DNA from: JAGLQA01 sp023135565
Lineage (GTDB): Bacteria; Acidobacteriota; Aminicenantia; UBA2199
Reading direction: 5' to 3'
Length of the DNA stretch: 24,528 nucleotides
Assembly: GCA_030639305.1 (NCBI GenBank)
Contig: DAOWCY010000105.1
Location: forward strand, 1-24,528
The notes under the pieces were generated by a model. It saw only the letters and a program-made list of their open reading frames with translations. It searched no databases and had not been told where the DNA came from. Made by a program: the position numbers and the translations under genes. Below are positions 15,376 to 21,012 of this stretch, in pieces. How positions within the stretch are numbered: the first letter of the stretch is position 1; the number at the start of each line of letters is the position of its first letter.

Positions 15376-15921
15376 TCATTTACTTTTTTTCTTTACAACT
15401 GCTGCAATTTCAAGCAGCAGCGGGTCTATTTGCAGCGATCGATGGCGGATTATGGCGGCACTGATCTGGATGCGGATTTTATTCTCGTCAATATACATAT
15501 TAATCAGCACTCCCTTTTCCGCGAATCCTTCTGTATCCCCAACCGTCAGCACCGGTTTATCCTTTGTGACGGCAAGCACATCCGCAAGGTAGCTTTTGCA
15601 TGAGGCCGATATGTATAACAAATGGCAGTCCGGGATTTTATCCACATCTGAAATATATTTAATTTCTACTTTCTTATCTTTAATTTTGTTTTGTTTATAG
15701 ATATTATTGAGAATCTGCCCGAAAGGGTGTTTCCCGATTATACCGATTATAAAAGGTTTCGACTTATCTTTTATATCCGATCCTTCCGACCATGTAACGA
15801 AACGGGCAAACTTTTCAAGCCAAATGGACTTCAGTAAATACGGGCCCGCCACATCTTCCGTTAGAGTGACCCCACATAGGGAAAACAGCAGGAAACATGC
15901 AAGCAGTATCTTACTCTTCAT
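15376..15921 (-). CDS. YfiR-family periplasmic protein (DUF4154)
   Basis: A secreted protein of the YfiR/DUF4154 family, 181 aa from this start. In Pseudomonas, YfiR sits in the periplasm and represses the CHASE8-containing cyclase YfiN. Seen: a Sec signal peptide (MKSKILLACFLLFSLCG), then the family core YLLKSIWLEKFARFVTW, FIIGIIGKHPFG, the CHLLYISAS segment, LTVGDTEGFAEKGVLINMYID and the C-terminal IRIQISAAIIRHRSLQIDPLLL (described by its parts). An ATG at 15948 in the same frame would add nine residues in front of the signal peptide and has no ribosome binding site, so the inner ATG is preferred. It lies between the response regulator gene (37 nt from the outer start) and the kinase gene (7 nt). 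It is probably the ligand-responsive partner of the kinase. Confidence 0.87.
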   Translation of the reverse strand: MKSKILLACFLLFSLCGVTLTEDVAGPYLLKSIWLEKFARFVTWSEGSDIKDKSKPFIIGIIGKHPFGQILNNIYKQNKIKDKKVEIKYISDVDKIPDCHLLYISASCKSYLADVLAVTKDKPVLTVGDTEGFAEKGVLINMYIDENKIRIQISAAIIRHRSLQIDPLLLEIAAVVKKKSK

Positions 15922-15985
15922 CCTGACTTCTCTTTTACTAAATTTCATTTTTCGTTATTATTTATTTTACCTTTAGCTTCAACCT

Positions 15986-16630
15986 TTACTCTTTTTCTTC
16001 TAAAATTTCCTCGGACATTTCCGGGAAAAGTTTTATAACGCAATCCGGGCACAGGCTGTGGGTTAATTGCGCCTCTGAATGCGCCTCTAAATACTCTTCC
16101 ACACGCTGCCAAAAACCCTCATCATCGCGAATTTTCTTGCACCTTGAACAGATAGGGATCATACCTGATAATTGTTTGACTCGTGTTAGGGCTTCTTTAA
16201 GTTGAACAATCAATTCCCTTTCTTTGTCCCGGGCGCGTTTTAGTTCTATATGGGTATTGGCCCGAGCCAGCAGTTCCGCAGACTCGAAGGGTTTTGTCAA
16301 ATAATCGACTGCCCCGACAGTGAAACCTTTTACTATATCATCGGTTTCGGTTTTGGCAGTCAGAAAGATAACCGGTATATCTTTTATGGTTGGGTTCTCC
16401 TTTAATTTCTCGCAGACTTCGTAACCGTTCAGATCAGGCATCATAATGTCGAGCAGGATCAAGTCAGGCTGGCTATTGACCACCATATCGAGGGCCTGTT
16501 TTCCACTTGTTGCAGCCGCAATATTATAGTTTTTTTTCCTTAATATATTTCCCAGCACCTGGAGGTTTTTCGGCACATCGTCCACGATTAATACCAGCGG
16601 CTTTTTATTATCTTCAACTTTTTCTTTAAT
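15986..16630 (-). CDS. Response regulator with C-terminal Cys-pair domain, probable ATT start
   Basis: A receiver protein of 214 aa. Residue numbers are from the proposed start. Asp17/Asp18, phospho-acceptor Asp61 (LLDIMMPDLNG) and Lys113 (KPF) are all present. After a coiled-coil linker (about 115-150) comes a domain with CSRC (Cys161, Cys164) and CPDC (Cys194, Cys197), about 30 residues apart around GFWQRVEEYLEAHSEA. It also occurs at the C-terminus of other sensor and regulator proteins and is probably metal-binding (inference). There is no DNA-binding or output-enzyme domain. The first GTG (16583-16585) would delete strand beta-1, LVLIVDD, needed by the receiver. Upstream, up to an in-frame TAA, the only usable start is ATT at 16628-16630, with AAGGAG 9 nt before it. 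First gene of the operon with the YfiR protein and kinase. Confidence 0.85.
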   Translation of the reverse strand: MKEKVEDNKKPLVLIVDDVPKNLQVLGNILRKKNYNIAAATSGKQALDMVVNSQPDLILLDIMMPDLNGYEVCEKLKENPTIKDIPVIFLTAKTETDDIVKGFTVGAVDYLTKPFESAELLARANTHIELKRARDKERELIVQLKEALTRVKQLSGMIPICSRCKKIRDDEGFWQRVEEYLEAHSEAQLTHSLCPDCVIKLFPEMSEEILEEKE

Positions 16631-16639
16631 TGTACTATT

Positions 16640-16645
16640 CTCCTT
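16640..16645 (-). promoter_or_regulatory. Ribosome binding site that points to an ATT start
   Basis: AAGGAG on the minus strand lies 9 nt before ATT (16628-16630). No ATG, GTG or TTG exists in the frame between this site and the receiver's first beta strand, so this site decides the start of the response regulator. Confidence 0.6.
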
Positions 16646-17090
16646 TTTTTAATTTCTCATTTTATCATTTTTTTGTGTAAACTGCAAAGCAAATTTTCAC
16701 CATTCTTAAATGCTCAGTTTTTCCGGCGTTATTTTGCCGGTATGCAATAGGTAAATATCGTACCGAATACTATATTTTAGAGGAAATAGCAGCGTATGTC
16801 AATAGTTTTTGACAATTACTTTCCTGTGTTTGCTTCTAATTTTGTATTATGGTAACATTCTCTCATGCACGAGCCTTCCTGGTTATCAGTCCTACCGCCG
16901 CTCCCGGCAATCCTCCCGGCTATCTTCAGCCGGCAGGTCATATCTCTCTCCTCAGCGGCATATACTTCGGGTGGACAATCCTTTCAGGCTGGAACCCCTT
17001 TAAAGGTTTCGCCGCTTCAGCGGCAGGGTTAGTCAAAGTGTTCCAGGATGGAGATAGGGATTTCGGGCCCATGAAAAAAGCCGCCGTGTG
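16646..17090. other. Intergenic region upstream of the response regulator operon
   Basis: About 450 bp without a supported gene. The left part is the leader and promoter of the response regulator operon; on the minus strand its leader can form ACCGGC-AAAATAA-CGCCGG-like pairing (5-bp stem near 16720-16742). The right part (16850-17090) has an 81-codon plus-strand frame without ribosome binding site or family likeness, and a hairpin motif GCCGCTTCAGCGGC around 17010-17023. I see no known riboswitch class. Confidence 0.45.
16774..16802 (-). promoter_or_regulatory. Predicted sigma-70-type promoter of the response regulator/YfiR/kinase operon
   Basis: On the minus strand: TTGACA (plus coordinates 16797-16802), a 17-nt spacer and TAAAAT (16774-16779). 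Transcription should start near 16767, giving a leader of about 137 nt before the ATT start at 16630. Confidence 0.7.
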
Positions 17091-17091
17091 T

Positions 17092-17122
17092 TAAAAAACA
17101 AAGCCACCGCTGCGGGCACTTT
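17092..17122 (-). terminator. Possible weak terminator after the GAF histidine kinase
   Basis: Directly at the stop codon, the minus strand can pair AAAGT with GCTTT around CCGCAGCGG, giving an imperfect hairpin with an internal mismatch. It is followed by GTTTTTT. The T-tract fits a rho-independent terminator, but the stem is weak. Confidence 0.35.
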
Positions 17123-18395
17123 ACATATTAAACGATTCGTTCTCGCTTGCTTCGCTAAAAGCGGGGATATAGATATGAACGCTTGTTCCTACACCCTTTT
17201 CCGATTCGACTTTTATCCACCCCCCGTGTTTGCGGATGATCGAATAACAAATAGAAAGCCCTAAACCCATCCCTTTTTGATTCACAGAATTCTTAGTTGA
17301 AAAATAAGGATCAAATATTTTATCTATATCTTTTTTCGGAATCCCTCTGCCCCGGTCTTTTATTAGGACCTTAACATATTTGCCCGGCTTCAGGGCAGGG
17401 TTTTCATCCTTGTCTACGGTAATATTCCTGGCCCGGATGCGCAGTTCCCCGCCATCAGGCATGGCGTCCGCGGCATTATGCAGGATATTACATAATACTT
17501 GTTTGAATTGCCCTTCATCCACGAATATCGAAAAGAGGTCGGCTGGTAGATCAGTATGCCACAAAATCCCACTGCTAAAAAAAAGCGATCCTATTACATC
17601 CTGCAAAAGTCCGGCCAACCGTTCCTCTCTTCTTACCAGCCAGCCGCCCTCTGAAAAAGTAATCAGCTTTTCCGCGATATCGGCGGCCTGGCATGAGGCT
17701 TTCTCAGATTCCAGCAGCAGGTCATAAACTTTCTCACCCGGAGGCACTTCCATACGGGCTAAGGAAATATTCCCGATTATGACGGAAAGAAGACTATTAA
17801 AATCCTGGGCAATACCTCCGGCAAGGATGCCTACCGATTCTAATTTCTCTTCCGCACCCCTGCGGTGGATATTATTTACCTGCCGTTCGAAATCGTAATG
17901 TAACAGGCTAAGTTGGCTTTCCACCGCTTTTTTGAAGCGGAAGAGCAGCTTCTCAAAGAGCGGGCTGAAATGATTTTCCCGACGGTCCAACACACAGATC
18001 GTTCCGAAAACGTTTTCATCCGGCCAGAGCAATACGCAGCCTAAGTAAGACACAAAACCGGACCTAACTTCATCGCTTTTTTTCCATTTGCGGTCTTTTA
18101 GCGCATCTGCGACTAAAAGCTTTTTTTTCGAGTTGATCACTTTTTCACAGAACTGCCCGGCTGCAAACATTTTATCTCCCCTTTTATAGGGGTTGTCTTT
18201 CGACCGGCCGGCACACAGCACCTTGAGGTGAAGATGTTCGACTCTCTTAATTAAAGCAGCGGGGACATCGAGAACCCGGGCCAACACATCGACGATTTCC
18301 TTTAACTCTTTTAAAACTTCTTCGGGTACAGCAATCCCTTTTGTATTGGCAGGCGCATATGCAATCTCCTCGGTCTTTTTTTTCATTGCTCCCAT
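17121..18395 (-). CDS. GAF-domain histidine kinase-like protein lacking the phospho-accepting His
   Basis: A soluble 424-aa protein. The N-terminal GAF domain (about 25-165) contains KRGDKMFAAGQFCEKVI and an LGCVLLWPDENVFGTICVLD-type core. Then comes a dimerisation helix with the H-box segment ESVGILAGGIAQDFNSLLS, and an ATPase domain with N-box Asn307 (ILHNAADAM), DRGRGIP (347-353) and GMGLGLSI (375-382). In the H-box the invariant His is Gln197, codon CAG at 17805-17807. The ATP-binding side is intact, so it may bind ATP and heterodimerise or act as an allosteric partner but cannot autophosphorylate at the usual site. There are no transmembrane segments. ATG at 18386 (codon 4) is an alternative start with GGGAG just before it. 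It is divergent from the hybrid kinase at 18689, a possible partner that has an intact His. Confidence 0.9.
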   Translation of the reverse strand: MGAMKKKTEEIAYAPANTKGIAVPEEVLKELKEIVDVLARVLDVPAALIKRVEHLHLKVLCAGRSKDNPYKRGDKMFAAGQFCEKVINSKKKLLVADALKDRKWKKSDEVRSGFVSYLGCVLLWPDENVFGTICVLDRRENHFSPLFEKLLFRFKKAVESQLSLLHYDFERQVNNIHRRGAEEKLESVGILAGGIAQDFNSLLSVIIGNISLARMEVPPGEKVYDLLLESEKASCQAADIAEKLITFSEGGWLVRREERLAGLLQDVIGSLFFSSGILWHTDLPADLFSIFVDEGQFKQVLCNILHNAADAMPDGGELRIRARNITVDKDENPALKPGKYVKVLIKDRGRGIPKKDIDKIFDPYFSTKNSVNQKGMGLGLSICYSIIRKHGGWIKVESEKGVGTSVHIYIPAFSEASENESFNM

Positions 18396-18440
18396 ATTGT
18401 ACCATATTCAGCTTTATTATGTAAAATATTGCTTTTTTTC

Positions 18441-18470
18441 TTGACAAATTTTATATAATAATTTTATAAT
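18441..18470 (+). promoter_or_regulatory. Consensus sigma-70-type promoter of the REC-PAS-kinase-REC gene
   Basis: TTGACA (18441-18446), an 18-nt spacer and TATAAT (18465-18470): both hexamers match the consensus perfectly. The expected start, near 18477, falls inside the first of two 20-bp direct repeats, and leaves a leader of about 210 nt. Confidence 0.8.
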
Positions 18471-18471
18471 G

Positions 18472-18594
18472 TGCGGTTGGGGTCGCCGACCTCTTTACTA
18501 ATACGTCGTGAAATTTTGCTAAAAAAACAAGCTTTTCGTTTAACCCGGTCGGACATGAAGTTCCCCGGCCCCTCTGCGGTTGGGGTCGCCGACC
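18472..18594 (+). repeat. Pair of 20-bp direct repeats in the kinase leader
   Basis: TGCGGTTGGGGTCGCCGACC occurs at 18472-18491 and again, identical, at 18575-18594. The second extends to a full GGGGTCGCCGACCCC palindrome; the first reads ACCTC at its end. The first copy covers the predicted transcription start. A related motif lies at 6874-6896, so this may be a dispersed repeat rather than a dedicated operator. A 72-codon frame across the leader has no ribosome binding site and is not called. Confidence 0.75.
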
Positions 18595-18688
18595 CCTTAA
18601 AGAAAAAAATGATCTACCAAAACATTGAAATACCATTAACGACCATTTTTAGAATATCGCTATCGGGCTTCCCGGCTGGAGGGAACTG

Positions 18689-20737
18689 ATGGCAGAAAAT
18701 AAACCGCTGGCTACAGTCCTAACAATCGATGATGAACCGGCGCTGCGCCGGAGTATAAAGGAATACTTAGAAGACTACGACTACAAAGTTATCGAAGCTG
18801 AGGACGGCCGGATTGGAATTGAAATTTTCCAGTCGGAAAAGCCCGACCTGCTGCTGGTAGATTTGCTCATGCCCAACACAGGCGGTCTGGAAGTATTAAA
18901 ATTCCTTAGGGAAAAAAGCCCGGAAACGCCGGTAATCGTTATTTCCGGGGTGGGAGAAATCTCTTATGTGGTGGATGCGCTGCGTCTTGGAGCCTGGGAC
19001 TATATTCTCAAACCTATCCTGGATATGACGGTGCTGCTTCATGCAGTGCAAAAAGCGCTGGAACGGGCCGGTTTGATCTGGGCAAAACGCTTGTACCGGG
19101 AAAATTTGGAAGTAGAGGTGGCCGAAAGAACAAAGGAACTCCGCAAGGCCAACGAGATATTAAACCGTGAGATTAAGGTGCGGGAACAGGCGGAAGAAGA
19201 GATAAAAAGGACTAAAAATTACCTGTCCAGTGTGTTTAATTCTATTTCAGCGGTATTAATATCCATAAACGAAAAAGGCGTTGTCACTCAATGGAATAAA
19301 GCAGCCGGGACCTTTACCGGTGTTCCCCCGGCACAAGCTGTAAATAGAAAAGTGTGGCTGCCGGCGCCTTTTTTGAAAGAATATAAGCCTGACGTTACAG
19401 AAGTAATGAAAACCAAAAAATCAAGAGTATGGCAGGGCAAGACTCTTGTTAACGAAAAAAAAAGGCACCTGCAAATATCCATGTTTCCCCTGGCATACGA
19501 CAGTGACGGCGGGGTTGTAATTCAAGTGGAAGACATGACGGAACTGCGGAAAAAGGACGACCAACTGCGCCAAGCCCAGAAAATGGAGACCTTAGGCGTT
19601 TTGGCCGGTGGGTTGGCCCATGATTTCAACAATGTGTTAGGTGGTATTATCGGCCCCCTGTCGATCATCCAGGGTGAGATGGAAGCAGGAGATATCGCAC
19701 AGGAAGTATTGAAAAAGTACTTAGATGATATTGAAAAATCCGCCAACCGTGCCGCTGATATCGTTAAGCACCTGTTGGTTCTTTCCCGTAAAGAAGAGCT
19801 CGTTTTAAAGGCGGTGGACTTGAATAATGTAATCCGCCATATCATGAAGATATGCCGGAGCACCTTTGACAAAAGTATCGAATTGGTCCCCATATATTCG
19901 CGCAAACCGGCAAAAATTTCCGCTGACCCGGCCCAGATCGAGCAGGTGTTGTTAAATTTATGTGTTAATGCTTCCCATGCCATGACCATTATGAGAAAAG
20001 AGGGTCAGCGTTGGGGAGGAACTTTAACTATATCTTTAACACACATCTATGCCGACAGGTATTTTTGTGAAGCCCACCCCGAAGCCGGTGTAGGCGCTTA
20101 CTGTAAACTTTCCGTAGAAGATACCGGCACCGGCATGCCCCATGAAATCATCTCGCAAATATTTTCACCTTTTTTTACCACCAAGAGTAAAACTAAAGGC
20201 ACCGGTCTCGGTCTTGCCATGGCGTATAATATTATCAAACAGCATAAAGGTTTTATCAGCGTATACTCGGAAGTGGGCGAAGGGACTGTATTTGGTGTTT
20301 ACCTGCCGCGATTGGTAGATGAAGCCGGCGCGGAAAAAAAAGAACCCTTAGTTCAAGAAAAATTAAGAGGCAAAGGTTTAATATTAGTGGTAGAAGATGA
20401 ACCTATTATGAGGAAAGTGGCAATAAATATCCTGGAAAGTTCCGGGTATGATGTGCTTGTCGCCGAAGACGGGGAAGTGGCAGTGCCTCTTTTCCGCAAG
20501 TATTACCGCAAGATAAAGTTAGTGCTGCTGGATATGCTGATGCCGCGCAAATCGGGGGAAGAGACTTATATCGAGATGAAACGCATCGATCCCGGGCTGA
20601 AAGTCCTGCTTAATTCCGGGTTCAGGCGGGACGGGCGGGTTGAAGAAGTGCTGCGTTTGGGGATTAACGATTTTATCGAGAAGCCTTATACTAAAAAACA
20701 ATTATTAAAAGCAGTATACAAGATTCTCAACAAGTAG
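18689..20737 (+). CDS. Soluble hybrid histidine kinase: REC-PAS-HisKA-HATPase-REC
   Basis: A 682-aa hybrid kinase without membrane segments. Seen in order: receiver 1 (about 8-125) with Asp58 and Lys108; a coiled coil (about 135-175); PAS (about 177-290); HisKA with His311 in GGLAHDFNNVLGG; HATPase with Asn427, DTGTGMP (478-484) and GTGLGLA (504-510); receiver 2 (about 563-680) with acidic residues VEDE, phospho-acceptor Asp615 and Lys665. The N-terminal receiver suggests its activity is set by another kinase, and the C-terminal receiver suggests onward phosphotransfer. GGAGGG lies just before the ATG. The gene ends in TAG, and the same frame then stays open for 41 codons of heptad repeats. 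The target is unknown; the divergent GAF protein is a candidate partner. Confidence 0.93.
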   Translation: MAENKPLATVLTIDDEPALRRSIKEYLEDYDYKVIEAEDGRIGIEIFQSEKPDLLLVDLLMPNTGGLEVLKFLREKSPETPVIVISGVGEISYVVDALRLGAWDYILKPILDMTVLLHAVQKALERAGLIWAKRLYRENLEVEVAERTKELRKANEILNREIKVREQAEEEIKRTKNYLSSVFNSISAVLISINEKGVVTQWNKAAGTFTGVPPAQAVNRKVWLPAPFLKEYKPDVTEVMKTKKSRVWQGKTLVNEKKRHLQISMFPLAYDSDGGVVIQVEDMTELRKKDDQLRQAQKMETLGVLAGGLAHDFNNVLGGIIGPLSIIQGEMEAGDIAQEVLKKYLDDIEKSANRAADIVKHLLVLSRKEELVLKAVDLNNVIRHIMKICRSTFDKSIELVPIYSRKPAKISADPAQIEQVLLNLCVNASHAMTIMRKEGQRWGGTLTISLTHIYADRYFCEAHPEAGVGAYCKLSVEDTGTGMPHEIISQIFSPFFTTKSKTKGTGLGLAMAYNIIKQHKGFISVYSEVGEGTVFGVYLPRLVDEAGAEKKEPLVQEKLRGKGLILVVEDEPIMRKVAINILESSGYDVLVAEDGEVAVPLFRKYYRKIKLVLLDMLMPRKSGEETYIEMKRIDPGLKVLLNSGFRRDGRVEEVLRLGINDFIEKPYTKKQLLKAVYKILNK

Positions 20738-20863
20738 GAGAGCGAGAGGACCCAGGAGGAGCTCAAGAGGACTCAGGTTGAGGAGGAGATCGAGAGAACT
20801 CAGGAGGAGATCGGGAGGACTCAGGAGGAGCTCGAGAGGACTCAGGAAATTAGAAGAAATTAA
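20738..20863 (+). repeat. 21-bp tandem repeats, in frame after the kinase stop, encoding heptads
   Basis: About five imperfect copies of a 21-bp unit like GAGAGGACTCAGGAGGAGCT. Read in the frame of the upstream kinase, after its TAG (20735-20737), they give 41 sense codons ending in TAA at 20861. They encode units such as ERTQEEL, KRTQ(VE)EEI, ERTQEEI and GRTQEEL. Hydrophobic residues recur every seven positions, as in a coiled coil. One unit carries a two-codon insertion. There is no start codon inside, so it is not an independent gene. It may be a decayed or read-through C-terminal extension. Confidence 0.85.
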
Positions 20864-20870
20864 GAGAATA

Positions 20871-20912
20871 ACGAACACCGAACACCGAACACTGAATATC
20901 GAATATCGAAAT
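20871..20912 (+). repeat. Imperfect 7-bp tandem repeats
   Basis: Following the 21-bp repeats, units CGAACAC (three times) then TGAATAT, CGAATAT and CGAAATAT run on with a period of seven. The run lies in the gap between the kinase and the AAA-ATPase and has no coding potential in context. It may have arisen by replication slippage. Confidence 0.75.
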
Positions 20913-20977
20913 ATATTACGAAAAAACCCGGATCGAAGTTAAATTTTAATAGAAATTCCGTGGTTTACGCAAAATTC

Positions 20978-21006
20978 TTGACAATTGCCGCTGTTTCAAT
21001 TAATAT
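20978..21006 (+). promoter_or_regulatory. Predicted promoter placing transcription start at the AAA-ATPase start codon
   Basis: TTGACA (20978-20983), a 17-nt spacer and TAATAT (21001-21006). Transcription would start about 7 nt after the -10 box, which is position 21013, the A of the ATG. There is no ribosome binding site before this ATG, so the message is predicted to be leaderless. Confidence 0.7.
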
Positions 21007-21012
21007 GAACGC

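Noticed and set aside
16640..16770. Riboswitch in the leader of the response regulator operon
   Set aside because: There is one short stem near 16720-16742, but I could not match the conserved bases of c-di-GMP, TPP, cobalamin or other classes I know.
16849..17094. 81-codon plus-strand frame in the gap before the GAF kinase
   Set aside because: No ribosome binding site and low-complexity, unfamiliar composition; it probably is chance in intergenic sequence.
18471..18689. 72-codon frame in the leader of the hybrid kinase
   Set aside because: It begins on a GTG inside the repeated motif at the transcription start, has no ribosome binding site, and encodes the repeat twice.
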